The notes under the pieces were generated by a model. That model was not told the origin of the DNA. It made no database searches and saw nothing but the letters and a program-made list of their open reading frames with translations. A DNA stretch of 64,000 nucleotides, taken from assembly GCF_009377345.1 (NCBI RefSeq), contig NZ_WBSL01000001.1:1171610-1235609 (forward strand), in the 5' to 3' direction. The DNA is from Deinococcus terrestris. Lineage in GTDB: Bacteria > Deinococcota > Deinococci > Deinococcales > Deinococcaceae. Each line of letters opens with the position of its first letter. The stretch's first letter is position 1. A program made the translations under genes and the position numbers. Positions 42,533 to 52,526 of the stretch are shown here, one piece after another.

Positions 42533-44335
42533 GTGACGAGGCGGCGCAGGAAAAGAGGAGCGGCGGTGCTGGCACTGCTGGGGCTGGCCGGAACGTGGGC
42601 CGCCGCCCGCCCGGTGGCGGTGGGCGGCGCGGTGCAGGCGGCGGCGGTGGAGACGCGGACCCTGCCGGGGGGGGGCGAGGCCCTGGCCGTCTGGACGCTG
42701 CCCCGGTTGGGCGTGGCGGTGCGCAACGATCCGCAGGACGTGCGCCTGCGCTACGGCGAGCGTGAGTTACGCCACGCGCCGGGGACAGGCTGGCGGGCGG
42801 TGGGCTTCACGCTGCCGGGGGGGACGGGGCTGGCCGCGCCGCAGGCCATGGGTCCCAGCCTCTACGTCCCCCTCGCTGCCCTGCGACTGTTGGGAGTGCC
42901 GGTGACAGCGGACACGCCCAGCCTCCTCGGGTTCGCTGCCCCCGCCACTGTGCCGGAGGAGACGCTGCCGCCCTCCCCTGACTTGCCTGCCGCCGACCCT
43001 GCCCCCGTCCCGCTTGCCCTGCCTCCACTCGCGAACCTCGACACGGTGCGGGTGGGGCGCTCGGTGTACCGCACGGTAGAGGTGCAGCGGGTGGTCTTGG
43101 AACTCAGCGCAGCCGCCCCCCACAGCGTGGTGCGCGAGTCGGGCGGCCTGAGCGTGGTCCTGCCGCGCGTAACGGGCAGCGCCTCGCAAACGGCCCTGCG
43201 GAGCGGCGACCTGCTGCGGGTGGACCCCGCCGGGGACGGGGTGCAGGTTCACCTGCAAACGGGTGGGGGTACCAGCGAGATTTTTACCCTGGAGGACCCC
43301 TACCGGGTCGTGATCGACACGACCACCCACCTCGACGCCCGCGTGCCGCCTCCCATCAACCCGGAGGCGCTGCCAGAGGGCGTGACCTACCGCACGCGCG
43401 GCGGCGGGCTGCACCTGCTGAGCTTCGACCCGGCCCGGTTTCAGCCCCGCGTGGTGACGGCCCCGGTGGGCGCGGCGCGGGACGTGGCCGCGCTCGTGAA
43501 GGCGGCGGGGGGCGTGGCAGGCGTGAACGGCGGCTATTTCGATCCCGCAAGCAGCCTGCCGGTGGACCTCGTGGCGGTGGGCGGCCTGCTCACGGCGGGC
43601 AGCCTGGAGAAGCGGGCGGCGGTGGGCTTTACCCCGCAGGGCACACCCCTCTTCGGCTATCCCCGTCCCCGCTACGTGGTAGGCGGCGACTTCGGGAGCC
43701 TCACGGTGAACGGGGTGGGCGCGAAGGCGCGGCCCACCCTGCTGACGGCCTTCGTGGGGGACGGCGCGACACGGGTGGGGGCCGAGGGCCTGACGACCCT
43801 CTGGGCCGAGGGGGGCCGAGTCAGCCGTGCCGCTTCGGGGCCGGTCGTGCCGCCGCGTGGGGTGCTGGCGCTGACCTTCGACCCGGCCCGCTTTCCCGCG
43901 CTGCCGCGCACGCCGGGCACCCGGCTCACGGTGTCAGTGAACTGGCAGGCGACCGACGCCCCCTGGGAGCGGGCGCAGGACGCGCTGGCCGCCGGGCCGC
44001 TGCTGGTGCAGGGCGGGCGGGTGGTCCTCGACCCGAAGCGCGAGGCCTTCGACACGGGCGCGAGCATCTGGCGGGCCACCCGGCAGGTCGCCTTCGGGGT
44101 GCTGGAGGGCCAACCCACCGTCGCCTACCTGGAGCACGGCACGCCGGAAACGTTCGCGGCGGCTCTGGCGGGAGCAGGCGTGCGGGACGCGGTGCGGCTG
44201 GACAGCGGGTCGAGCGCGACGGCCTTCGTGACGGGCGGGTACGCGGGGCTGGGAGGCTACCTCAATACGGTCTGGAGTCGGCCGGTGCCCAACGCGATCG
44301 TGTTCGTCCCGAAGGTGACCGGGGCGCGGAAATAA
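42533..44335 (+). CDS. Exported AMIN-like plus phosphodiester glycosidase (NAGPA/DUF2233) protein
   Basis: 600 residues from GTG 42533, seven bases after TACACT (42520-42525). The N-terminus [20 protein letters not shown] is a signal peptide or anchor. Residues about 40-130 resemble a copper-amine-oxidase-N-like beta domain; about 180-275 look like an AMIN domain ([27 protein letters not shown]) that binds peptidoglycan. The rest is the NAGPA fold ([35 protein letters not shown]). It likely removes a sugar-phosphodiester cap in the cell wall. Confidence 0.85.
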   Translation: MTRRRRKRGAAVLALLGLAGTWAAARPVAVGGAVQAAAVETRTLPGGGEALAVWTLPRLGVAVRNDPQDVRLRYGERELRHAPGTGWRAVGFTLPGGTGLAAPQAMGPSLYVPLAALRLLGVPVTADTPSLLGFAAPATVPEETLPPSPDLPAADPAPVPLALPPLANLDTVRVGRSVYRTVEVQRVVLELSAAAPHSVVRESGGLSVVLPRVTGSASQTALRSGDLLRVDPAGDGVQVHLQTGGGTSEIFTLEDPYRVVIDTTTHLDARVPPPINPEALPEGVTYRTRGGGLHLLSFDPARFQPRVVTAPVGAARDVAALVKAAGGVAGVNGGYFDPASSLPVDLVAVGGLLTAGSLEKRAAVGFTPQGTPLFGYPRPRYVVGGDFGSLTVNGVGAKARPTLLTAFVGDGATRVGAEGLTTLWAEGGRVSRAASGPVVPPRGVLALTFDPARFPALPRTPGTRLTVSVNWQATDAPWERAQDALAAGPLLVQGGRVVLDPKREAFDTGASIWRATRQVAFGVLEGQPTVAYLEHGTPETFAAALAGAGVRDAVRLDSGSSATAFVTGGYAGLGGYLNTVWSRPVPNAIVFVPKVTGARK

Positions 44336-44342
44336 GATCTAG

Positions 44343-44885
44343 CTAGGCGCCCACCCGCAGCCGCTCCAGCAGCCGCACATACGCCTCGGCGGTCACCCGC
44401 ACGTCCCCGAGAGAGCGGTGCCGCCCGCCAGGGGCGAACTCTAGCCCCAGCCGCTCGGCGAGGAGGTCGAGGCGGTGCGAGCGCTCGCCGGGAAAGGCGC
44501 GGCGCGAGAGCTGCATGGTGCAGTGCTCGGCGCGGGGTGCCCAGCGCAGGCCGTGCCGCCCGGTGGCCGCCCGCAGGAAGCCCCCGTCGAAGCCGATATT
44601 GTGCGCGACCACCGCCGAGTCGCCCACGAAGTCCAGAAAGGCGGGCAACACGTCGCGCAACTCCGGCGCCCCGCGCACCATCGCGTCGCTGATGCCGTGA
44701 ACCTGCTGCGCCCGCCAGGGAATCCGCAGGGGATCGCCCAGGCTGTTGACCGGGCGCACCAGCGTCTCGAAGCGCTCGTCCTCCACGACGCGTCCGTCGC
44801 GCACCCGCATGGCCCCGATCTCCACGATGGCGTCGCGCTCGGGCGAGAACCCGGTGGTTTCCAGATCGAAGACGACGACGTTCAC
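44343..44885 (-). CDS. DnaQ-like 3'-5' exonuclease (DEDDh)
   Basis: 180 residues, one exonuclease domain. Exo [12 protein letters not shown] (Asp7, Glu9), Exo [14 protein letters not shown] and Exo III H-x4-D in [12 protein letters not shown] give the full DEDDh set. It resembles DNA polymerase III epsilon or a stand-alone proofreading or repair nuclease. GTG 44885 follows TACCCT (44892-44897, minus) by six bases. It is downstream of uvsE on the same strand, which may fit DNA repair. Confidence 0.88.
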   Translation of the reverse strand: MNVVVFDLETTGFSPERDAIVEIGAMRVRDGRVVEDERFETLVRPVNSLGDPLRIPWRAQQVHGISDAMVRGAPELRDVLPAFLDFVGDSAVVAHNIGFDGGFLRAATGRHGLRWAPRAEHCTMQLSRRAFPGERSHRLDLLAERLGLEFAPGGRHRSLGDVRVTAEAYVRLLERLRVGA

Positions 44886-44919
44886 GCCCCCAGGGTAGCG
44901 CGGCAGGACGGGGGCGGGG

Positions 44920-45842
44920 TCACTCCTCCGTGGCGATCATGTCTGACTGCACGCCCGCCGCCTGGGCCGCCATCAGCGCGGCGAGCGCCTCCTCCTTGCC
45001 CTTGGCCTCGACCTCGATCCAGGGCACGTCGCGGTAGGCACTCGGGAAGTCGGTGATCAGGTGGCTGTGGCGGCGGTCCTGCGGGCTGTCGATGCCGTTG
45101 GAGAGGTGGACGACCTGCCACTCGGGAGGCTGCCACGTCGCGCGGGCCTTGAGCACCCACTCGCGGACGCTGGGGTCCTCCTGGCTCTCCAGCTTCTCAC
45201 GGACGACGTGGTGGTGGGCATCGAAGACGAGGGGCACGCCCGTCGCCTCACAGATCGGCAGCAGGTCCTGCGGGCCGTAGGCGCGTTCGTCGTTTTCCAG
45301 CCCCAGGCGCAACCGGGCGCCCTCGGGCAGGTCGGGGATGATCGCGGCGAGTTCGGCGGCGCGGCCTCCCTTGCCGCCGTGCAGCAGCAGCAGGTTCCAG
45401 GTCGAGCGCGGAAACCCGAAGCGGTCGAGCGTGTCCGCGTGGGCGGCCAGGGCACGGGCGCTGGAAGCGCGGACCTCGGGGCGGTCGGAATTGAGCACGA
45501 TGAACTGCTCGGGGTGCATCAGCACGCGAATACCGGCGTCCTCGAAGGCGTACCCCGCCTCCCGCATCTGCGGGGCGAGGTGGTCGAGGACCGCCCGCCC
45601 GGTATCGTCGCCCTCCAAGTCAAACATTGGGAAAAGGCTGGAACTCAGGCGGTAGAGCCGGATGCCCCGCGCCGCACAGAAGTCGGCCGCCCGACGCACC
45701 CGCACGATGTTGTCGGCGTAGAGGTCGAGCAACTTGGCCTCGCGCTCGGCGGGGGGGAGCTTCTGGTAGTTGGTCAGGGTAACGGTCCGGAAGCGCACCT
45801 CCGGGCCGACCGTCATGCACACCAGCCCGTAGGCGGGAGTGG

Positions 45843-45846
<4 letters not shown>
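44920..45846 (-). CDS. uvsE: UV-damage endonuclease UvsE/UVDE
   Basis: 308 residues. UVDE nicks DNA 5' to cyclobutane dimers and 6-4 products in an alternative excision repair path known from Deinococcus. The TIM-barrel family motifs are [15 protein letters not shown] at the N-terminus, [58 protein letters not shown] and [10 protein letters not shown] with metal-binding His and Glu. GTG 45846 overlaps the stop of a small zinc-ribbon gene (GTGA). Confidence 0.93.
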
Positions 45847-46019
<173 letters not shown>

Positions 46020-46118
46020 GGCGTGCCCCTATGTTCTTCCCTTCGTCCATCACGACCCACCGCATGGAGACAGTCTGAAGGCTCGCCCGCCGCGCGACCG
46101 TGGGCATGAAGGAAATGG

Positions 46119-46179
46119 GTTGACGCCGGGATCAACACCCATCAAGCTAGGTGACACAAGCCTTGCGGCACAAGACTTG
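46119..46179 (+). promoter_or_regulatory. Promoter/operator region of the padR operon
   Basis: GTTGA (46119-46123) and TCAAC (46132-46136) form an inverted repeat overlapping a TTGACG -35-like hexamer (46120-46125). Two copies of the palindrome CAAGNCTTG follow at 46157-46165 and 46171-46179, 14 bases apart. They are good candidates for PadR binding sites and autoregulation. Confidence 0.45.
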
Positions 46180-46195
46180 CCTCTGGAGGTTTCCC

Positions 46196-46531
46196 ATGAC
46201 GCCCCTGAAATCCGGCACCGTGGATCTGGTCATCCTGTCGGCCCTGCACGAGCAGCCGCGTTATGGGCTGGAACTGGCGGACCATATCGGCACCCGCAGC
46301 GGGGGCCTCTTCGAACTCTCGGAGGGCAGCCTTTACCCCGCGCTGCTGCGGCTGAGCAAGGCCGGGCTGATCGAGGGCGAGTGGCAGCCCACGCCGGGGG
46401 GCGGCAGCCCGCGCAAGGTCTACCGCCTGACGGACAGCGGGGGCCAGGAACTCGCGCGGCGGCGGGCCGAGTGGGAGCGGCTTCAGGTCGCGGTGAATGC
46501 CCTGCTGCTGCGCCGGGGGGTGCGGGCGTGA
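46196..46531 (+). CDS. PadR-family transcription regulator
   Basis: 111 residues from ATG 46196, behind TGGAGGT. The winged helix is typical for PadR: LKSGTVDLVILSALHEQPRYGLELADHI, SEGSLYPALLRLSKAGLIEGEW, GSPRKVYRLTDSGGQELARR. PadR regulators of this short class usually repress their own operon, which encodes a membrane protein. Here the next gene overlaps by GTGA. Confidence 0.92.
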   Translation: MTPLKSGTVDLVILSALHEQPRYGLELADHIGTRSGGLFELSEGSLYPALLRLSKAGLIEGEWQPTPGGGSPRKVYRLTDSGGQELARRRAEWERLQVAVNALLLRRGVRA

Positions 46532-47564
46532 GCCGCGTCTTTTCCCGCTATGTCCACCGCGCCACCCTGGGTCTGCCCCGGCAGGAGCGCCTGGAGGCCG
46601 CCGCCGAACTCCGCACCCACCTGATGGACCGCGCCGCCCGGCTGGAGGCCGAGGGCTTCAGCCGCGAGGAGGCCGAACACCTCGCCGTCAAGGGCATGGG
46701 CGACGTGGGCGTCACCAACCGGCAACTGCTGGGGCACGTTTTTACCAACCAGGTCGCCTGGGTGGTCCTGGCCGCGCTGGTGCTGGGGGGCGGAGGCTGG
46801 TGGGTGTGGCAGAACGTGCCGCTGCCGATGTGGGGACAGGCGACGTGGCGGTGGGACAATGAGCTGACGGTACCGGACCTGACACGCCTGATGGAAGACG
46901 ATTCCGCGCCGCGTTCCCCCTATCATGCTGGTGACCTGAGCCTTCCAGCACGCACGGCGTGGTTCTACATCACTGTAATTCCACGGCGAGGCGCTGGGGC
47001 TGGTGTCCTCAGCATCCGCAACCTGCAATACCGGAACGGCTCAGCGTCCCCGCACCCTGCCCTCAATAGCCGCATCCAGGCCCGCCTCCTGCTCAGCGCT
47101 GAACCCTGGGCGGCCCAGACGTGTGCCCTGCGGAACGGTCAGCCCCAGATGCAGATTTATGCCGCTCTCCACACCCATCACCAGGACCTGGGCTCTGATA
47201 TGACCGGCAACAGCAGTTGCACAGGAATCGTGCTGCCTGCCCCCCAGAACCTAGCCGGTGGATATTCCACCTTCTGGAAGCGTGACCTCTGGCATGAGCA
47301 AACCGTCCCACTGAATCAATGGACGGTGTTGGCCGCATACATTGTCGATCTTGGGGAGAAGGAAGCAGGCGGCAGAACTGGCTTCACCAGGCAGCCGGAC
47401 AATGCCCATGACTACCTGCTGGCGGTGATGCCCGCCGACCGTCCCATGCACCGGTCATCAGGAGGGTTTGAAGCCCTCAAGCACGCTGGCCTGACAAGCC
47501 ACCTTGACGGCTCCAACTGGGCAGAAAGTGCTTTCGGCCTCCCCCGCCCCACGCTCCATGAGCC

Positions 47565-47568
<4 letters not shown>
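46528..47568 (+). CDS. Membrane protein with permease-prefix domain, PadR partner
   Basis: 346 residues from GTG 46528, overlapping padR. The N-terminus [28 protein letters not shown] and [21 protein letters not shown] is the permease-prefix domain 1 that often accompanies PadR regulators. One transmembrane helix (about 74-94, [19 protein letters not shown]) is followed by an external domain of about 250 residues without a known motif. The external half has a lower GC bias than its neighbours, which may show faster evolution. The protein likely senses envelope stress, by analogy only. Confidence 0.75.
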
Positions 47569-48638
<1,070 letters not shown>

Positions 48639-48666
48639 GGGGTCCTTTCGGGGCTCAACTGAAAAT

Positions 48667-48692
48667 CCCCGGAGGGCGCTTCTCCTCCGGGG
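48667..48692 (-). terminator. Attenuator terminator (3:4) in the DAHP synthase leader
   Basis: On the minus strand CCCCGGAGG (48692-48684) pairs with CCTCCGGGG (48675-48667), 9 bp with an 8-base loop, followed by ATTTTC. It lies between the leader-peptide stop and the aroG ribosome site, so forming it would end transcription before the gene. Confidence 0.75.
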
Positions 48693-48717
48693 ACAGTGGC
48701 GGGTGGGCCGCGCGGCG

Positions 48718-48768
48718 TCAGACCCGGAGGAACCGGGGCCAATAGAAAAACGCGGCGCGAGGCGACAT
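48718..48768 (-). CDS. Leader peptide of the DAHP synthase attenuator, rich in aromatic residues
   Basis: A 16-codon frame [16 protein letters not shown] from ATG 48768 to TGA 48718-48720. TAGACT (48776-48781, minus) lies seven bases upstream, so the leader is probably leaderless itself. It has Phe-Phe-Tyr-Trp in a row plus one more Phe, the end products of the pathway of the gene behind it. Codons after Trp cover segment 1 (GGCCCCGG, 48740-48733); segment 2 (CCTCCGGG, 48730-48723) can pair with terminator arm 3 (CCCGGAGG). Stalling at Phe/Tyr/Trp would free segment 2 and allow antitermination. Finished translation covers segment 2 and lets the terminator form. Confidence 0.85.
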   Translation of the reverse strand: MSPRAAFFYWPRFLRV

Positions 48769-48781
48769 GCGGGCCAGTCTA

Positions 48782-49219
48782 GGGCGGCCCGGTGAGAGGG
48801 GAACGTCAGCGGTCTAGGGGATTGGGCGGGGCCGGAGCTGGGGCGCAGCGGCGTTGTGCTGCTGGGCGAGCCACCGTGTGAGGACGGACTTGGAGGAGGG
48901 TGGAAGAAGAGCCCCCATCTTCGGAGAACGCACCAGGGCAAGGGGGCGGGCCGCCGCCTGTCCTCAGCCCCGGCCCCTTCCCCGTGTGCACCCTCCCGGT
49001 TCGCCTGCGCCTGTCCGCTAGACTGGCCTCCGGTCGGACGCGGCGCCCGGTGGCTACGGGCCGGGGCACGCGGTTCCGAGGACCAGCGGAGCCGGAGGGG
49101 GACGGCTCTCCTTTCTCGTCCATGCGGCGAGCCTGCCCCCGGAGGCCCCCGGCGGGGCAGGACGCGTGCCCGGAGGTGCCGATGTCCACACGCCCGAGTC
49201 CCCACCCCGCAGGCGGTCC
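48782..49219 (+). promoter_or_regulatory. Long leader of the Mrp antiporter operon with upstream mini-ORF
   Basis: No larger gene is convincing in this gap. TAGACT (49019-49024) may be a -10 for the plus strand, leaving a leader of about 190 bases. The leader holds several GC stems, including CCTGCCCC/GGGGCAGG (49132-49139 with 49154-49161). A mini-frame of 13 codons ([13 protein letters not shown], 49182-49223) with a GGAGGTG site ends in TGA that overlaps the mnhA ATG, so mnhA translation is probably coupled to it. A sodium- or pH-responsive element would fit but was not recognised. Confidence 0.45.
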
Positions 49220-51532
49220 ATGACGCTCGCGGTCTTCTTTCCCTTTCTGATCGCCGCGCTCGCCGCGTGGCTGGGGCCGAGGCTGGGCCGCCGCACCGGC
49301 TACGTCGCGGCGGCGGCCTTTCTGCCCGCCCTGCTGCTGATTCCCGAGCTGCTGCGGATGCCGGGGGCGGTCCCCGCCCTGGAAGTCACCCGCTGGGTGC
49401 CCACCCTGGACCTCAACCTCGCCTTCCGGGGGGACGGGTTCTCGCTGCTGTTCGCCGCGCTGATCGGGGTGATCGGCACGCTGGCGAGTCTGTACTCGGT
49501 CGCCTACCTCTCGGAGCGCGAGCGGTTCGGGCGCTTTTACAGCTACCTGCTCTGCTTCGGCGGCTCGATGCTGGGGCTGGTGCTGACCGACAACCTCGTC
49601 GCGCTGTTCGGCTTCTGGGAGATGACCAGCGTCACGAGCTTCCTGTTGATCGGGCTGTGGCATACCCGCTCGGCGGCGCGGGACGGGGCGGTCAAGGCCT
49701 TTCTGGTGAGTGCGCTGGGCGGCCTCGCGCTGCTGGCGGCGGTCGCCCTGATCGCGCTGGGGGGCGGCAGCACGTCGCTCTCGGGGCTGGACGTGGGGGC
49801 GCTGCGTGAGTCGGCCTACTTTACCCCAGCGCTGCTGCTCACGCTGCTGGCAGCCTTTACCAAGAGTGCCCAACTGCCCTTCCACCTGTGGCTGCCCACC
49901 GCGATGGAGGCGCCCACCCCGGTATCGGCCTTCCTGCACTCGGCGACGATGGTGAAAGCGGGCGTGGTCCTCGTCGCCAAGTTCGGGCTGATCTTCGGCG
50001 GGGCGGCGCTGTGGTCGGGCATCATCGTGCCGGTGGGTCTGGCGACGCTGGTGTGGGGAGCGTGGCTGGCGCTGCGGCAGACCGACCTCAAGGCGCTGCT
50101 GGCCTATTCCACGGTGTCGCAGCTCGGGTTGCTGATGAGCCTGTACGGGCTGGCCGACGCCGAGGGAAGATTCGCCGCGACCGCGCACCTGCTCAACCAC
50201 GCGGCGTTCAAGGCGGCGCTCTTTTTCGTGGTGGGCATCATCGACCACGAGACCGGGACCCGCGAGATTCCGTTGCTGGGGGGCCTGCGGCGGGCGCTGC
50301 CGGTCACGTTCGCGGCGGCGCTGCTGGCGGCCATGAGCATGGCGGGGCTGCCGCCGCTGGGGGGCTTTATCTCCAAGGAGCTGTTTTACGAGGCGATGCT
50401 GCACCAGGGGCCGCTCTTTCTCGCGGTGGCGGTCGCGGGCAGTGCGCTGACCTTCGCGTACTCGTTCCGGCTGCTGCGGGTCTTTCTGGGGACGCCGCGT
50501 GCCCCCGCCGGGGCCGAGCCGCACGAGGCCCCGCCCGGCCTGACCCTGCCCGCCGCCGGACTCGCGCTGACCGCCCTGGTCTTTGGGGTGCTGCCCGGTA
50601 CGGCGGAGGCCCTGACGCGCACCGCGCAGTCGGCGCTGAACTTCGGGGACTACGACGGTTACCTCTCGCTGTGGCACGGGGTCACGCCCGCGCTGCTGGC
50701 GACCCTGCTGACCTGGGCGCTGGGGGCGGTGCTGGTGTGGCAGGCGAGGGGAATGAGGGCGCTGGGACGGCGGCTGACCCCCCGCGTGAACGCGAACACG
50801 GTGTATTACGGCCTGACCCAGACGGTGAATGTCTTTTCCTCGTGGCTGATCGCGCGGACGCAGGGGCTGCCCCTCCCGGACCAGCTCCGGATCATGCTGG
50901 CCGCCGCCGCGCTGATGGCGGGGTACGCCGTGTGGCGGGCGCCGCAGGTCTTCTACCCCATCGGGACGCTGCCGCTGGGCGTGCTGCCGGTCGCCGCGCT
51001 GCTGATCGCAGGGGCAGTGGGAGTGCTGCTCTCGCGCGGGCGCCTGACCGCCGTGATCGTGACCGGCCTGACGGGCTTCGGCAGCGCGGCGGCGTTTCTG
51101 GCCTTCCGGGCACCTGACCTCGCGCTGACCCAACTGCTGGTGGAGGCGGTCACGGTGATCCTCTTTCTGCTGGCCTTCCGGTACCTGCCGGGGGTGCGCG
51201 ACCTGCCGCGCACGCGGGGGCGCTACGTTTTCGACGTGGCGATTGCAGGATTGGCAGGGGTGGGCATCACGCTGCTGGTGCTGTCCAGCGTGCGCTTCCT
51301 GGCCCCGCCCATCTCGCCCTACTACCTGGAGTACAGCTACAAGGGCGGCGGCGGCAAGAACGTAGTCAACGTGCTGCTGGTGGACTTTCGGGGCTTCGAC
51401 ACCCTGGGCGAGATCACGGTGGTGGGGATGGTCGCGCTCGCGGTGCTGAGTCTGGTGCGGCTGGGCAAACCGGGCCGTCCCCGCCGCACTCCCGACGACA
51501 CGGCAGACCTGCCCGCCCGGAGGCGACCATGA
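49220..51532 (+). CDS. mnhA: Mrp Na+/H+ antiporter subunit A
   Basis: 770 residues, with about 20 transmembrane helices. The N-terminal two thirds are a NuoL-like proton channel ([63 protein letters not shown] motifs in short pieces). The C-terminal part is the extra MrpA domain with a NuoJ-like region (about 600-740). Subunit A works with B-G as one hetero-oligomer that expels Na+ against H+. ATG 49220 overlaps the leader mini-ORF. Confidence 0.92.
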   Translation: MTLAVFFPFLIAALAAWLGPRLGRRTGYVAAAAFLPALLLIPELLRMPGAVPALEVTRWVPTLDLNLAFRGDGFSLLFAALIGVIGTLASLYSVAYLSERERFGRFYSYLLCFGGSMLGLVLTDNLVALFGFWEMTSVTSFLLIGLWHTRSAARDGAVKAFLVSALGGLALLAAVALIALGGGSTSLSGLDVGALRESAYFTPALLLTLLAAFTKSAQLPFHLWLPTAMEAPTPVSAFLHSATMVKAGVVLVAKFGLIFGGAALWSGIIVPVGLATLVWGAWLALRQTDLKALLAYSTVSQLGLLMSLYGLADAEGRFAATAHLLNHAAFKAALFFVVGIIDHETGTREIPLLGGLRRALPVTFAAALLAAMSMAGLPPLGGFISKELFYEAMLHQGPLFLAVAVAGSALTFAYSFRLLRVFLGTPRAPAGAEPHEAPPGLTLPAAGLALTALVFGVLPGTAEALTRTAQSALNFGDYDGYLSLWHGVTPALLATLLTWALGAVLVWQARGMRALGRRLTPRVNANTVYYGLTQTVNVFSSWLIARTQGLPLPDQLRIMLAAAALMAGYAVWRAPQVFYPIGTLPLGVLPVAALLIAGAVGVLLSRGRLTAVIVTGLTGFGSAAAFLAFRAPDLALTQLLVEAVTVILFLLAFRYLPGVRDLPRTRGRYVFDVAIAGLAGVGITLLVLSSVRFLAPPISPYYLEYSYKGGGGKNVVNVLLVDFRGFDTLGEITVVGMVALAVLSLVRLGKPGRPRRTPDDTADLPARRRP

Positions 51533-52020
51533 CCCGCCCGCCCGCCCCTTCTTCCTCCGGCCATGAGGCCCCGGCCCCCGCGCCGCTGACCAATGACCCC
51601 ATCCTGCGCTCGACCAGCCGGGCCGTGTTCGCGCTGGTGCTGCTGTTCGCGTTTCTGCTGCTGTGGCGCGGGCACAATGCGCCGGGGGGCGGCTTTATTG
51701 CCGGGCTGATGACCACGTGTGCGCTGGTACTGCACCGCATCGCCTACGGCTTTTCCGCGCTGCGGCTCGACCCGGCGCGGCTGATTCCCTGGGGGCTGGC
51801 ACTGGCCTTCGGGACCGGACTGGTGCCCTACCTGCTGGGCAAGCCCTTCCTCAAGAGCGACTACGGCTACATCACCACGGCGGTTACGGGCGAGTTCGAG
51901 TGGGCGACTGCGCTGCTCTTCGACCTCGGCGTTTTTCTGGCGGTCGTGGGGGCCAGCCTCACCATCGCTTACGCGCTGACCGAGGTGGCCCCGCAGGAAA
52001 CGGTGGAGGGGGACGAATGA
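51529..52020 (+). CDS. mnhB: Mrp Na+/H+ antiporter subunit B
   Basis: 163 residues, starting ATGA on the mnhA stop with GGAGGC upstream. A Pro/Ala-rich N-terminus leads into four transmembrane helices; the MrpB landmark LLLWRGHNAPGGGFIAGLM is in the first loop and LGKPFLKSDYGYITT is later. It is required for the assembled antiporter. Confidence 0.92.
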   Translation: MTRPPAPSSSGHEAPAPAPLTNDPILRSTSRAVFALVLLFAFLLLWRGHNAPGGGFIAGLMTTCALVLHRIAYGFSALRLDPARLIPWGLALAFGTGLVPYLLGKPFLKSDYGYITTAVTGEFEWATALLFDLGVFLAVVGASLTIAYALTEVAPQETVEGDE

Positions 52021-52073
52021 GCCGGGCCGCCCTTCCCCGCCCCCGCCTCCTTCCCCTTCCGGAGATCCGCTGA

Positions 52074-52526
52074 ATGGAAACGCTTTTTGCCGTGATTATC
52101 GGCCTGCTGGTGGCGGCAGGCGTCTTTCTGGTGCTCTCGCGGGTGATCGTGCGGGTGGTGCTGGGGCTGACCTTTATCAGCTACGCGGCCAACCTCGCCA
52201 TCCTGACCGTGGCGGGGCTGCGCGAGGTCTCACCGCCGCTGCTGACGCTGCCCGGTCCCTACATGGACCCGCTGCCGCAGGCGCTGATCCTGACCGCCAT
52301 CGTGATCGGTTTTGCCACCACCGCGCTGCTGCTCACGGTGGCGCTGCGGGCCTATCAGGTCGCCGGGCACGACGACGTGGAGGCCTTCGGGGACAACCTC
52401 GCCCGTGACCCGGACGCGCACGACGGCTCCTTTGCCGACCCCGAGCACCAGAGCCCCGACCGCCCAGACGTGGAGGACATGCAGGACGACGAACCCGCTC
52501 CTGCCCCCGCCGGGGGGCGCCCGTGA
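52074..52526 (+). CDS. mnhC: Mrp Na+/H+ antiporter subunit C
   Basis: 150 residues, NuoK-like with three transmembrane helices (about 1-25, 28-50, 70-95). It has VLGLTFISYAANLAILT and DPLPQALILTAIVIGFATTA, the core of MrpC. A polar acidic tail of about 45 residues follows, longer than usual. A GGAG site precedes ATG 52074. Confidence 0.92.
   Translation: METLFAVIIGLLVAAGVFLVLSRVIVRVVLGLTFISYAANLAILTVAGLREVSPPLLTLPGPYMDPLPQALILTAIVIGFATTALLLTVALRAYQVAGHDDVEAFGDNLARDPDAHDGSFADPEHQSPDRPDVEDMQDDEPAPAPAGGRP

Noticed and set aside
48814..48918. A 34-codon minus-strand frame ([16 protein letters not shown]...) between aroG and mnhA
   Set aside because: The composition is plausible but neither a ribosome site nor a well-spaced -10 precedes it, and no family is recognised; not called.
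48806..51133. A 775-residue minus-strand frame opposite mnhA
   Set aside because: Gln/Arg/Pro-rich translation with no domain; it is an antisense shadow of the membrane protein gene.
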